DNA of 64,000 bases, from contig NZ_BAABWK010000001.1 in NCBI RefSeq assembly GCF_040362765.1, positions 1,527,501-1,591,500 of the forward strand. Reading direction: 5' to 3'. This document shows positions 47,242-56,220 of the stretch, one piece after another. The stretch is from Pyruvatibacter sp. HU-CL02332. Its GTDB lineage: Bacteria; Pseudomonadota; Alphaproteobacteria; CGMCC-115125. Each line of letters begins with the position of its first letter. Positions within the stretch are counted from its first letter, which is position 1. The position numbers and the translations under genes are program-made. The notes under the pieces are model-generated. The model saw only the letters and a program-made list of their open reading frames with translations, made no database searches and had not been told where the DNA came from.

Positions 47242-48299
47242 CGATTGCGCACCCTTTCAACGACCTGACCCACATGTTCCGGCGGTGTCTGCGGCACAAT
47301 CCCGTGGCCGAGATTGAACACAAACGGCTTGCCGTCAAACGCCTCAATAATTGTATCCACCGCCTTCAGCATCTTGTCGCCACCGGCCACCAAAAGCAGC
47401 GGATCAAGATTGCCCTGGCAGACTGTCTTGTCGCCAAGTTCTGATACCGCCCATGACAAGGGAACCGATGGATCAAGCCCCACCGCATCAACCCCGGTCT
47501 CCGCCACATAGCGCGGCAGCAAGGGTCCTGCCCCTTTCGGGAAGCCGATGATGGGCACCGTCACGCCAAGCGCTCTGAGCCGCTCAACCAGTGCCTTGGT
47601 GGGGGCAATGGACCAGCGGGCGAACTCCTCCTCCGGCAAGACACCCGACCAGGTATCAAACAGCTGCAAGATGTCAGCCCCCGCCTGCACCTGCCGCAGC
47701 AAATATTGCGCGGTAGATTCAACGAGCACATCCATCAGCGCCTCAAACGCCTCGCGCTGCTGATAGGCAAACAACCGCGCCGGCGCTTGATCGGGGGTGC
47801 CGCGCCCGGCAATCATGTAGGTCGCAACCGTCCAGGGCGATCCGGCAAAGCCGATGAGATCTGTTTCAATCGGCAGGGACGACCGCAGAATGGATACCGT
47901 CTCATAGATGGACGAGAGCGCGTCCGCTGCGCTGTCCACATCAAGCGCCGCGATCGCTTTGCCGTCTTCGAGAGGCTCAAGACGCGGACCTTCACCAGTT
48001 TCAAACCAGAGCTTTTGGCCAAGCGCCTGGGGGATAAGCAGAATGTCCGCAAACAGGATCGACGCATCAAAGCCATAGCGGCGGATCGGCTGAAGTGTCA
48101 CTTCGCTGGCAAGCTTTGGATCAAAGCACAGGTCAAGAAACCCACCCGCCTTCTCGCGTGTTTCCCGATACTCAGGAAGGTACCGCCCGGCCTGACGCAT
48201 GAGCCATACGGGAGGAGGTGACATCACCTCTCCCTTGATAGCCCTTAGAAGCCTGCCGTCTGGTCGAGACGCTTGAGAAGTCTTTATGTCGCTCGGCAC
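47238..48299 (-). CDS. hemE: Uroporphyrinogen decarboxylase
   Basis: A 353-residue enzyme that decarboxylates uroporphyrinogen III to coproporphyrinogen III. Signatures: PPVWLMRQAGRYLPEYRE at the N-terminus, GFAGSPWTVATYMIAG and NLGHGIVPQTPPEHV. The start codon is GTG at 48299, with GGAAGAG 4 nt before it. In Caulobacter the origin of replication adjoins hemE, and the same gene pair (hemE and ppsR) borders the gap here. First gene of hemE-hemH-hemJ. Confidence 0.96.
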   Translation of the reverse strand: MPSDIKTSQASRPDGRLLRAIKGEVMSPPPVWLMRQAGRYLPEYRETREKAGGFLDLCFDPKLASEVTLQPIRRYGFDASILFADILLIPQALGQKLWFETGEGPRLEPLEDGKAIAALDVDSAADALSSIYETVSILRSSLPIETDLIGFAGSPWTVATYMIAGRGTPDQAPARLFAYQQREAFEALMDVLVESTAQYLLRQVQAGADILQLFDTWSGVLPEEEFARWSIAPTKALVERLRALGVTVPIIGFPKGAGPLLPRYVAETGVDAVGLDPSVPLSWAVSELGDKTVCQGNLDPLLLVAGGDKMLKAVDTIIEAFDGKPFVFNLGHGIVPQTPPEHVGQVVERVRNR

Positions 48300-48567
48300 G
48301 TCACTCTTCCAAACTATGATTCTTATCTAAATAGATGAGGATAGTAGGGGGCAGGGAAAGCGGGGATTGTGGCGCTGTCCCAGTCTCACCCAGAGATATA
48401 CTCCGGTTCGCACGTCGACCCATAGGCTTTGCAGAAAAGACCTGTGGGCAAATGCACCAATGCCAGTGACAGTAGGCGAAAGGATAACGGGGAAAACAGG
48501 ATCAAGTGACGCAGGCGCTCCGACTTACCCCCATAATCCCCGTGTTCAGATCAAACTCTGGCCGGGC

Positions 48568-48576
48568 TCATCCACA
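48568..48576 (+). promoter_or_regulatory. One-mismatch DnaA box in the origin region
   Basis: TCATCCACA, differing from TTATCCACA at one base, 18 bp from the CtrA-type site. Confidence 0.5.
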
Positions 48577-48593
48577 GACTCATGGATTTGCCG

Positions 48594-48609
48594 TTAACAC
48601 TTCATTAAC
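48594..48609 (+). promoter_or_regulatory. CtrA-type full site in the origin region
   Basis: TTAA-CACTTCA-TTAAC fits the CtrA consensus exactly. In Caulobacter CtrA binds origin sites of this form and silences replication in swarmer cells. Confidence 0.65.
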
Positions 48610-48672
48610 CCTTGTGATTCACAGGCCCCCCTGTCGAAAGGCGAATCTATCCCCATAAACAGGACATCACAC

Positions 48673-48828
48673 ATGGCTTATCCCGGAGCCCGATTGGACC
48701 TGTATGAGCCTGCTGACGGCCAGGTCATGGCTGTCGCAACCGCGCCAAAAAATGCCGCGCCATTGCCAGCCAAGCGAGAGAGCGGTAACCACGACTGTCT
48801 CTTGTCCTCCAAAGGCTCACCCGCGTGA
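48673..48828 (+). CDS. Small ORF overlapping ppsR (51 residues)
   Basis: An ATG at 48673 with AGGA 8 nt upstream opens a 51-codon frame that ends at 48828, overlapping the GTG start of ppsR as GTGA. The peptide begins MAYPGARLDLYEPADG and has no known domain. The ribosome site and the 4-bp overlap suggest translation coupled to ppsR, but the length leaves chance possible. It lies in the origin gap. Confidence 0.45.
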   Translation: MAYPGARLDLYEPADGQVMAVATAPKNAAPLPAKRESGNHDCLLSSKGSPA

Positions 48829-49673
48829 CTGCACCCACTGCCCCTAGCGACAGCAAGTCGTTCTTTCATCTGCATCTCGTGTCTGATTCAACAGGCGAGA
48901 CGTTGAATGCTGTGGCGAAGGCAGCCGTTGCCCAGTTCGAGATGGTGCATCCGGTGGAGCACATCTATGCGCTTGTCCGCGGGCCGCGCCAGCTGGACCG
49001 GGTTCTGCGCCAGATTGAATCCTCTCCCGGCATCGTCATGTTCACCATGGTCAACGACAAGCTGCGTCGGGAACTGGAGACCCGATGCCGCGAGCTGCAG
49101 ATCCCCTGCATTGCCGTTCTTGATCCGGTTATGCAGGTGTTGGGTGCCTATCTTGGAACCGAGCGCACGGAAAAGCCGGGGTCGCAGCACACCCTTGATG
49201 CTGAATATTTCAGCCGCATCGAAGCCCTGAACTACACCATGGCCCATGATGACGGCCAGAACCTGGACAACCTCGAAGAAGCCGACATCGTATTGGTAGG
49301 TGTCAGCCGCACATCGAAAACACCAACCTGCATGTATCTGGCAAACCGAGGCATCAAGGCTGCCAACTACCCGCTGGTGCCAGAGGTCCCTGTCCCACCG
49401 CAGATTGAAGCACTGGAGTCGCCTTTGGTCGTCGGCCTGGTCGCCTCACCGGAACGGCTGATGCAGATCCGCCGCCAGCGTCTTTTGTCTCTCAAGGAAG
49501 ATTCGCAGACGGACTATGTCGACCTTGATCTCATCCGCAGCGAAGTAACCGCCGCACGCAGGCTCTATGCCCGCCACAGCTGGCCCATCATCGATGTCAG
49601 CCGCCGCTCCATCGAAGAAACAGCCGCCGCCATTCTCAATCTACACACCGAACGCCTGGCCCCATCTGACTAG
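48825..49673 (+). CDS. ppsR: Kinase/pyrophosphorylase PpsR (DUF299 family)
   Basis: A 282-residue PEP synthase/PPDK regulatory protein with both kinase and pyrophosphorylase activity. Signature GVSRTSKTPTCMYLANRG (P-loop-like, about 157-174) and the N-terminal HLHLVSDSTGETLNAVAKAA. It starts at GTG 48825. It is the origin-side neighbour in alphaproteobacteria. It precedes maf-aroE-coaE-dnaQ on the same strand, 49 bp from maf. Confidence 0.93.
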   Translation: MTAPTAPSDSKSFFHLHLVSDSTGETLNAVAKAAVAQFEMVHPVEHIYALVRGPRQLDRVLRQIESSPGIVMFTMVNDKLRRELETRCRELQIPCIAVLDPVMQVLGAYLGTERTEKPGSQHTLDAEYFSRIEALNYTMAHDDGQNLDNLEEADIVLVGVSRTSKTPTCMYLANRGIKAANYPLVPEVPVPPQIEALESPLVVGLVASPERLMQIRRQRLLSLKEDSQTDYVDLDLIRSEVTAARRLYARHSWPIIDVSRRSIEETAAAILNLHTERLAPSD

Positions 49674-49722
49674 AATGCCCGACTAGAATGTCTGATTAGG
49701 CCGCCTGATTTGCGAGTACCGA

Positions 49723-50349
49723 ATGTCTTCAATACCCCCAACCATTATTCTTGCTTCCGGGTCAGCCGTGCGCGCCAACCTCATGCGCGGTGCCCACATC
49801 CCGTTTGAAATCGTGCCCGCCGACATCGACGAAAGCATTCTGAAATCGGAACTTGAGAACAGCCCGGCCGCAAACGGCGAACATGGCGCCGGTCCCGACA
49901 TTGCCACAGCCCTTGCAAAGGCCAAGGCAGAGATTGTGTCGAAGACGCATCCAGATGCATTGGTGATTGGCGCCGACCAGGTCATGACCCTGGGCAAGAC
50001 CTGCTACGACAAGCCGCGCGACATGGCCGAAGCTCGAAGCCGTCTATGGGAGTTTCGCGGCAAGCCACACCTGCTGCACGGCGGCGTCGCTCTGGCCAAA
50101 GGCGGCAAAACGATCTGGGACTATTACCAGCCGTCTCACCTCACTATGCGCAATTTCTCTGAGGCGTTTCTCGATCACTATCTGGAGACAGCGGGCGATG
50201 CGATCCTGAAAAGCGTAGGCGCGTATCAGCTTGAAAGCATCGGTGCACAATTGTTTGAAAGCATCGACAGCGACTATTTCTCCATTCTTGGTCTGCCGCT
50301 GCTGCCTTTGATGGCCGAGCTGCGCCGCCTTGGAGCACTGCCGGAATGA
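49723..50349 (+). CDS. Maf family nucleotide pyrophosphatase
   Basis: A 208-residue Maf-like protein, hydrolysing non-canonical or UTP/dTTP nucleotides. Motifs: IILASGSAVRANLMRGA (residues 8-24), the conserved LAKAKAE, VIGADQVM and KSVGAYQLESIGAQLFESIDSDYFSILGLPLLPL. It overlaps aroE by 4 bp (ATGA), so the operon is ppsR, maf, aroE, coaE. Confidence 0.92.
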   Translation: MSSIPPTIILASGSAVRANLMRGAHIPFEIVPADIDESILKSELENSPAANGEHGAGPDIATALAKAKAEIVSKTHPDALVIGADQVMTLGKTCYDKPRDMAEARSRLWEFRGKPHLLHGGVALAKGGKTIWDYYQPSHLTMRNFSEAFLDHYLETAGDAILKSVGAYQLESIGAQLFESIDSDYFSILGLPLLPLMAELRRLGALPE

Positions 50350-51239
50350 GCGAGACAGACATTCCCAATACGGGCCCGCGAAAAGTCTGTGTCATTGGGT
50401 GGCCGGTAGAGCATTCGCGCTCGCCGACCATTCACAACACCTGGCTCAAGCGCCACGGCATTGAAGGCGAATATACCAAACTGGCCGTGAAGCCCGAAGA
50501 GCTTCTGGACACATTGCGCTATCTGCCAAATCTCGGTTTCCGCGGGGCCAATGTCACCGTCCCGCACAAGGAAGCCGCTTTTGAAGCGTTGCAGCCTTTT
50601 GTCGATGCGCCGGCAGAGCGATTGCAGGCTGTAAACACGATGTATCGTGACCCCGACACCGGTGACATTCGCGGTACCAACACCGACGGCGCAGGTTTCT
50701 GGACCCACCTAAAACAATCCGTACCCGGATTTAATGGCAAAACTGCTGTTGTGCTCGGCGCCGGTGGCGCAGCCCGCGCCATTGTTGACGTGCTGGAAAC
50801 CGAAGGGCGCATGAAAGTGCGCCTCGTCAACCGCACCGTCGCCCGCGCAGCCAGCATGGTGGCAGACATTGAGGCCAAGGCGACGGTCTATGGCTGGGAG
50901 CAATTGCCTGCAGCCCTGGAGGGAGCTGACCTTCTGGTCAACACAACGACGCTTGGTATGGAAGGCCAGGCGCCTCTGGAAATCGACCTTGCCCCATTGC
51001 CGGACCATGCGGTGGTCTATGACATTGTCTATGTGCCGCTCGAAACGCCCCTGCTCGCGCAGGCGCGCGCCCGTGGCCTTGCGGTGGTTGACGGTCTGGG
51101 CATGTTGCTGTGGCAGGCAGCACCCGGCTTTGCAAAATGGTTTGGTGTGGAGGTCGATGCAGAAGATGTGGCCGCCGCGCGCGCGCTCATCGAAGCGGAC
51201 CTCAAGAACACAGGTCTCAAGAACAGGGAAAACAATTGA
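50346..51239 (+). CDS. aroE: Shikimate dehydrogenase
   Basis: A 297-residue NADP-dependent enzyme of the shikimate pathway. The substrate region has [17 protein letters not shown] (about 18-34) and [12 protein letters not shown] (catalytic Lys). The cofactor motif is [16 protein letters not shown], then NRT after it. The stop overlaps the coaE start (TGATG). Full length for the family. Confidence 0.95.
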   Translation: MSETDIPNTGPRKVCVIGWPVEHSRSPTIHNTWLKRHGIEGEYTKLAVKPEELLDTLRYLPNLGFRGANVTVPHKEAAFEALQPFVDAPAERLQAVNTMYRDPDTGDIRGTNTDGAGFWTHLKQSVPGFNGKTAVVLGAGGAARAIVDVLETEGRMKVRLVNRTVARAASMVADIEAKATVYGWEQLPAALEGADLLVNTTTLGMEGQAPLEIDLAPLPDHAVVYDIVYVPLETPLLAQARARGLAVVDGLGMLLWQAAPGFAKWFGVEVDAEDVAAARALIEADLKNTGLKNRENN

Positions 51240-51859
51240 TGCTGCTTGTTGGTCTCACCGGTTCCATCGGCATGGGCAAATCCGAAACCGCAAAGATGTT
51301 CGCGAAACTCGGTATCCCTGTCTATGACGCGGACGCCGCCGTGCACGCGATCTATGAAAAAGGCGGTGCCGCTGTTGAACCACTGCGCGCTGAATTTCCA
51401 GACGCCATCGTTGATGATGCCGTGGACCGGGTGAAACTGTCCAAGCTTGTCCTGAACAACAAGGACGAGTTGAAAAAACTCGAAGCCATCGTCCACCCGC
51501 TTGTGGGCGCCACGCAGCTTCAGTTCCTCAAGGACGCCAGCGACGCAAAGGCACCAATGGCCGTATTGGACATCCCGTTGCTTTATGAAACAGGCGGTGA
51601 GGCCCGCGTCGATGCGGTGGTCGTTGTGTCCGCCCCGGCAGATGTGCAGCGTGCGCGTGTTCTCGAACGTCCGGGCATGACCATTGAAAAATTCGAACAG
51701 ATCCTCGCCAAACAGGTGCCTGATGCAGACAAGCGCGCAAAGGCTGATTTTGTTGTCGAGACGGACAAGGGCCTCGACCATGCATTTGAACAGGTGCAGC
51801 GAATCACCGAGGATTTGAAATCCTGGGAAGCCAAAGTGCTCAAGGAACGTTTGGGCTAA
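51239..51859 (+). CDS. coaE: Dephospho-CoA kinase
   Basis: A 206-residue P-loop kinase completing CoA synthesis. Walker A is GSIGMGKS (8-15), with the DADAAVH lid motif at about 31-37. [12 protein letters not shown] motif follows (about 116-126). The ATG at 51239 overlaps the aroE stop by one base (TGATG). The aroE-coaE-dnaQ order is a conserved alphaproteobacterial arrangement. Confidence 0.95.
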   Translation: MLLVGLTGSIGMGKSETAKMFAKLGIPVYDADAAVHAIYEKGGAAVEPLRAEFPDAIVDDAVDRVKLSKLVLNNKDELKKLEAIVHPLVGATQLQFLKDASDAKAPMAVLDIPLLYETGGEARVDAVVVVSAPADVQRARVLERPGMTIEKFEQILAKQVPDADKRAKADFVVETDKGLDHAFEQVQRITEDLKSWEAKVLKERLG

Positions 51860-51932
51860 CGCCCACAGGCTGCGTTCGGGAACGCACGCCACAATTTGAT
51901 TGGGACCGCTGACAAAGCGGAGCGTCACGCAT

Positions 51933-52634
51933 ATGCGCGAAATCGTATTCGATACGGAAACAACCGGCTTCAAGCCATCCGAAGGCCACCGCCTGGTGGA
52001 AATCGGCTGCGTTGAACTGGTCAACCATGTGCCGACCGGCGCGGTGTATCACACCTACATCAACCCCCAGCGCGACATGCCCGAGGGCGCGTTTGAAGTG
52101 CATGGTCTGTCTGAACAGTTCCTGTCCGACAAGCCGCTGTTTGAACATGTGGCGGATGACTTTCTTGAGTTTGTCGGTGACGCACCCTTAGTGGCGCACA
52201 ACGCCAACTTCGACATGACGTTCATCAATGCCGAACTCAAAGCCGCCAACAAGCCCACCCTGCCCGACGGTCAATCCATCGACACACTGGCCATTGCCCG
52301 CAAGCGCTTTCCCGGTGCGCAGGCATCGCTCGATGCCCTGTGCCGTCGCTTCAATGTGGATAATTCATCCCGCGAAAAGCACGGTGCGCTTTTGGATGCG
52401 GAGCTGCTGGCGGAAGTTTACCTCGAGCTCATCGGCGGCCGTGAACCTGGCCTGGTGCTCGAAGAAAAAAAGGCCGCCGCAGACGCGGCCCGAAACGGCG
52501 GCCCGGTCACGCCTCGCCGCGCACGGCCAACGCCCCTGCCCTCGCTAATTACCGATGACGAGCGCACAGCCCATCGTGCCTTCGTTGCCGAGTTCGGCGA
52601 CAAAGCGGTGTGGCTGAAAGAAGCCTCTAACTAG
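51933..52634 (+). CDS. dnaQ: DNA polymerase III epsilon subunit (proofreading exonuclease)
   Basis: A 233-residue DEDDh exonuclease. Exo I: FDTETTG (Asp7, Glu9). Exo II: AHNANFDMTFINAEL. Exo III: HGALLDAELLAEVYLEL, with the DEDDh His. A C-terminal tail likely contacts the alpha subunit. The ATG at 51933 has GGAG 10 nt upstream. It lies 73 bp after coaE and is convergent with secB, with 5 bp between the stops. Confidence 0.95.
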   Translation: MREIVFDTETTGFKPSEGHRLVEIGCVELVNHVPTGAVYHTYINPQRDMPEGAFEVHGLSEQFLSDKPLFEHVADDFLEFVGDAPLVAHNANFDMTFINAELKAANKPTLPDGQSIDTLAIARKRFPGAQASLDALCRRFNVDNSSREKHGALLDAELLAEVYLELIGGREPGLVLEEKKAAADAARNGGPVTPRRARPTPLPSLITDDERTAHRAFVAEFGDKAVWLKEASN

Positions 52635-52639
52635 ATAAA

Positions 52640-53170
52640 TCAGGCGTCGCTGGCTGGAGCGCCGGACTCTTCGGCAGCCTGCTTTTCAGCCTGGGCCTGC
52701 TCAAGCCGCTGACGGTAGAGCGCTGCAAAATCGATCGGGTCGATCATCAGCGGTGGGAAGCCACCGTCGCGGGTCATGTCCGCAATCACCCGACGGGCAA
52801 ACGGGAACAGAATGCGCGGGCATTCAATCAGCAAAACCGGCTGCAGGCCCTGCTCGGGAATGTTTTCCAGCCGGAACACCGCGCCATAGACGAGCTCAAC
52901 GAGGAAGACCTGATTGCCATCAACTTTGGCGTCCGCCGTCAGTCGCAGCTCAACTTCATAGTCACTGTCCTTCTGGCCCGGCACGCGCACATCAACGGCA
53001 ACGTTGATCTGCGGTGACTGGTTGCTGAAGCCGCCCGGCGCATTCGGGTTTTCGAAGGACAAATCCTTGATGTATTGGCCAAGAACGCGGATCTGCGGCG
53101 CCTGGGGCTGTGCCCCGTCGCCTGCACCATTCGCAGCACCATTTGTGTCAGCAGCGGATGTATCGGACAT
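52640..53170 (-). CDS. secB: Protein-export chaperone SecB
   Basis: A 176-residue tetrameric chaperone keeping preproteins unfolded for SecA. Matches the family at IRVLGQYIKDLSFENPNAP, then INVAVDVRVP, ILFPFARRVIADMTRDGGFPPLMIDPIDFAALY. The N-terminus is an Asn/Gly/Ala-rich leader of about 25 residues, and the C-terminal tail is rich in Glu/Ala. Gene neighbours dnaQ and fxsA fit the usual alphaproteobacterial order. Confidence 0.96.
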   Translation of the reverse strand: MSDTSAADTNGAANGAGDGAQPQAPQIRVLGQYIKDLSFENPNAPGGFSNQSPQINVAVDVRVPGQKDSDYEVELRLTADAKVDGNQVFLVELVYGAVFRLENIPEQGLQPVLLIECPRILFPFARRVIADMTRDGGFPPLMIDPIDFAALYRQRLEQAQAEKQAAEESGAPASDA

Positions 53171-53280
53171 GTGTTGTTGGCCTTGAAAAGAGAGTGATCA
53201 GGGTGAGCTGAGATATCGAACGCGGTGGCTAACACGCTCCCCGCCCCATCGCAAGCAACCGGCAACTCACGCCGGTAGGA

Positions 53281-53862
53281 CTACTTGTCCCGCCATGGGC
53301 TGTCTTTGGCACCGGGTGCGCCGCCCGATATATCGGTTTCGATGGCCGACCCGTCGATTGTTTTCGGTGACGATGTGCCCGATGCAGCGCCCGTCGTCGT
53401 ACTTGCGGTGTCATTGGCTGGCGGGCGCTGTTCCTTCCACATTTCAGCTTCATCTGCGTAGTGCATGCCCGAACCGGACATGCTGCCAGACATATAAAAG
53501 GACCCGCTCCGCTTGGCGCGCTCCACAATGCGGCTGCGCAGGGCGGCCCGGATCTGCGGGATGAACAGCGAGAAGCCGATGGCGTCCGTCAAGAAGCCCG
53601 GTGTGAGAAGCAGGCCGCCGGCGAACACCAAAAACATGCCGTCAAAGGCCTGTTCGACAGGCATTTCTCCGCGCTGGATCTTCGCCTGTGCGGTTTGTGC
53701 GGTGGAAAGACCCTGCCGCCGCAGCATCCACGCGCCCAGAAAGGCCGTGCCGATCACCACTGCAATGGTCGCGGGCGTCCCGATGGCTCCCCCCACTTCA
53801 ATGAACAGGGCGATTTCAATAAGCGGGATGCCGATAAAAGCCAGCAACAGATAGAAGAACAT
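53281..53862 (-). CDS. fxsA: FxsA family membrane protein
   Basis: A 193-residue protein of the FxsA family, which in E. coli suppresses F-exclusion of phage T7. Hydrophobic spans at about 3-24, 27-46 and 78-103, with the family motif FLLTPGFLTDAIGF near 86 (LLLTPGFLTDAIGFSLFIP). The C-terminal 75 residues are hydrophilic and divergent. It is divergent from the Tim44-like gene with a 232-bp gap. Confidence 0.88.
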   Translation of the reverse strand: MFFYLLLAFIGIPLIEIALFIEVGGAIGTPATIAVVIGTAFLGAWMLRRQGLSTAQTAQAKIQRGEMPVEQAFDGMFLVFAGGLLLTPGFLTDAIGFSLFIPQIRAALRSRIVERAKRSGSFYMSGSMSGSGMHYADEAEMWKEQRPPANDTASTTTGAASGTSSPKTIDGSAIETDISGGAPGAKDSPWRDK

Positions 53863-54094
53863 TCACTCACCAGATTTGTGGGTTTTGGGCGCGGTTTTGG
53901 GCGTCAATGACGTCTGACAAAACATCGGGCTGGCGCTCGAGTTCTGCTACCCTAGCTTCAATGACATCTATATCTAAGTAGGCATGCCCGCGTCGCTGGA
54001 CCAGAGCAAGCCGCAAAAGCTATGCTGCGTCTTATTAGGCGCGTTCAACCCGTTCTGAATGTCTGCCTCAATCCATGGAAGCCGCAAACCGCAC

Positions 54095-54814
54095 ATGACC
54101 GCCGATACCCTGATCAATCTTCTGTTTCTCGCCATCGCGGTGGTTGTGTTCTTCCGGCTGCGCGCCGCATTGGGCAAGCGCACGGGCAATGAGCGCCCAC
54201 CGCATGACCCTTACGCGTCAGGACCATTTGAGCGCCGCAAACAGGACGACGACAACTCAGCTGACACACTGGCCAACGACGACAATGTCATTCCCCTGCC
54301 CGGCCACGAGCCGACACGGGAAACAGAAACAGCGCCACGCCCGGCTTATGCGCCTGAAGGCTCTGCTCTGGCCAACGGTCTGGCGCAGATCGAGCTGGCG
54401 GACCGCAACTTCACCCCGGAAGGTTTCCTGGACGGTGCCGGCAAAGCCCACGAAATGATCGTGAATGCCTTTTCAGCGGCTGACCGCGACATGCTACGCC
54501 AGCTTCTGGACGACGATGTCTATCGCAACTTTGAAGCCGCCATCGAAGACCGCGAAGTTGAAGGCCGCAAACTCGAGCAGAGCTATGTGGGCCTCTCATC
54601 TGCTGACATTACTGAAGCCGAACTCGACAATGGCCGCGCCCGGGTGACCGTGCGATTTGCCAGCGAGATCATTTCGGCCCTGCGTGCCGCCAATGGCGAC
54701 ATCGTGGAAGGCAGCCCGGAAGCGGTGCGCCAGGTCGTCGATGTCTGGACCTTCGAACGCGACACCAAGGCCCGCGACCCCAACTGGAAGGTCGTCGCCA
54801 CAGGTGGCAATTAG
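54095..54814 (+). CDS. Tim44/TimA-like protein
   Basis: A 239-residue protein with an N-terminal membrane span (about 4-22), an acidic disordered linker, and a C-terminal Tim44-like domain (about 95-235: FLDGAGKAHEMIVNAFSAADRDMLRQLLDDDVYRNFEAAI). Bacterial Tim44 homologues of alphaproteobacteria bind the inner membrane; their role is not settled. It sits next to fxsA and mltA, as in related genomes. The ATG at 54095 was chosen over one at 54059 because the span then starts at the N-terminus. Confidence 0.85.
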   Translation: MTADTLINLLFLAIAVVVFFRLRAALGKRTGNERPPHDPYASGPFERRKQDDDNSADTLANDDNVIPLPGHEPTRETETAPRPAYAPEGSALANGLAQIELADRNFTPEGFLDGAGKAHEMIVNAFSAADRDMLRQLLDDDVYRNFEAAIEDREVEGRKLEQSYVGLSSADITEAELDNGRARVTVRFASEIISALRAANGDIVEGSPEAVRQVVDVWTFERDTKARDPNWKVVATGGN

Positions 54815-54840
54815 GCCGACATCAACCCGGGGGAACGGCC

Positions 54841-56103
54841 ATGCCCAAGCCACGCGCAGGCCTATTGGCGGGCAGCCGCGCAGCCATCGCCGCAGCTGTT
54901 GTGGCCGGTATGGCCCTACTTGCCGGACTCGTATGGCTCATGACTGAAGAAGGGCCTACCCCGCCTGACACCGCAAGAATGATCCTGTCCGAGACAGACT
55001 TCGCAAATCTGGACGGCTGGGAGGTGGATGACCACGCTCAGGCCCTGGCTGCCCTGCGCCAAACCTGCAAAATTCTAAAGCGCGTGCCCGCTGACCGGGC
55101 GCTACGCGGCGACCCGCAGCTTGGCATTACCGCCGGAGACCTGCATCCGGTGTGTGATCTGGCGGAAAAAACCGCCGATCAGGACGCCAAAACCTTCTTC
55201 GAGACCGCCTTTGTTCCGTTCCATATCCGGAATGGCGAAGAGACGGCCGGCCTCATGACAGGTTATTACGAGCCCGAAATGAAAGGCTCCCGCATCAGGA
55301 GCGATGCCTTTCCCACGTCGGTTCTGGCCCGCCCGGACAGTCTGGTGATGGTAGAACTAGGCGATTTTCGCGACAGCCTGCGCGGTCAGCGCATTGCGGG
55401 CCATGTGGAAAACGGGCGTTTGCGGCCATTTGCGGACCGCACCCAGATTGTAGAGGGCGCCTTGGATGAGGAGGGCCTGGAGCTTATCTGGCTGCCCTCC
55501 GCCATTGATGCTTTCTTCCTCGAGATCCAGGGGTCGGGTCGGGTAGTCCTGCAGGATGGCCCGGATGCCGGTCAGGTTATACGCCTGTCCTACGCCGGGC
55601 AGAACGGACACCCCTACACGGCCATCGGTAGGCCCTTGATCGACCGCGGCCACATCCCCCGTGAGGAGATGTCCATGGCCGCGATCCGCTCGTGGCTCGA
55701 GGCCAACCCGGACGAGGCCCAGGAGGTGATGAACCTCAATGCATCCTTCGTCTTCTTCACCGAGTTGGAGGTCGAGCACCCCGAGCTTGGACCGCCCGGT
55801 GCCCAGTCAGCGCTTCTCACCCCCCATCGCAGCATCGCGGTCGACCGAAAGCACCATGCGCTCGGCTTGCCCTTCTGGTTTGAACTGCCAAACCCCTCAG
55901 GCGCGAGTCCGGACGGCCCAATGCATCGGTTGATGATGGCGCAGGACACCGGCGGCGCCATCAGAGGCCCTGTACGTGCCGATTACTTTGCAGGTGTCGG
56001 CGACGCAGCGGGTGAGATCGCCGGCCAGATGCAGGACAGGGGCAGTCTCTCCATGTTGTTGCCCCACGCGGTGGCCGAGCGTGCCCGGAAGATCACATGG
56101 TAA
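54841..56103 (+). CDS. mltA: Membrane-bound lytic murein transglycosylase A
   Basis: A 420-residue MltA/3D-domain protein cutting peptidoglycan to 1,6-anhydromuropeptides. An N-terminal span (about 15-35) anchors it; there is no lipobox as in E. coli. Family blocks: LMTGYYEPEMKGS, IQGSGRVVLQDG and the catalytic region QDTGGAIRGPVRADYF, with Asp369 and the likely catalytic Asp381. It follows the Tim44-like gene by 26 bp and precedes smr. Confidence 0.93.
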   Translation: MPKPRAGLLAGSRAAIAAAVVAGMALLAGLVWLMTEEGPTPPDTARMILSETDFANLDGWEVDDHAQALAALRQTCKILKRVPADRALRGDPQLGITAGDLHPVCDLAEKTADQDAKTFFETAFVPFHIRNGEETAGLMTGYYEPEMKGSRIRSDAFPTSVLARPDSLVMVELGDFRDSLRGQRIAGHVENGRLRPFADRTQIVEGALDEEGLELIWLPSAIDAFFLEIQGSGRVVLQDGPDAGQVIRLSYAGQNGHPYTAIGRPLIDRGHIPREEMSMAAIRSWLEANPDEAQEVMNLNASFVFFTELEVEHPELGPPGAQSALLTPHRSIAVDRKHHALGLPFWFELPNPSGASPDGPMHRLMMAQDTGGAIRGPVRADYFAGVGDAAGEIAGQMQDRGSLSMLLPHAVAERARKITW

Positions 56104-56220
56104 ACCCAAAAGACTCAAAGATTCGCCCGCTGCCGGAATGGCTTGCAGGCCAAAGATTCGCGGGCCGCGAAGATGGGTCCGAAACTCGGGATTCATCTGG
56201 CCGACGGGTGGCCGGCTGAC

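Larger units (their letters stand above)
48300..48824. other. Probable chromosome replication origin (oriC)
   Basis: The gap between hemE and ppsR matches the Caulobacter origin neighbourhood. It holds an AT-rich stretch beside hemE (about 48309-48347), a perfect CtrA-type site TTAACACTTCATTAAC (48594-48609), a one-mismatch DnaA box TCATCCACA (48568-48576), weaker DnaA-like sequences (for example TTATCCCGG near 48679, CTATCCCCA near 48647), and GANTC sites at 48318, 48577, 48616 and 48643. Part of it (48673-48828) is also a possible small gene. Confidence 0.7.
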
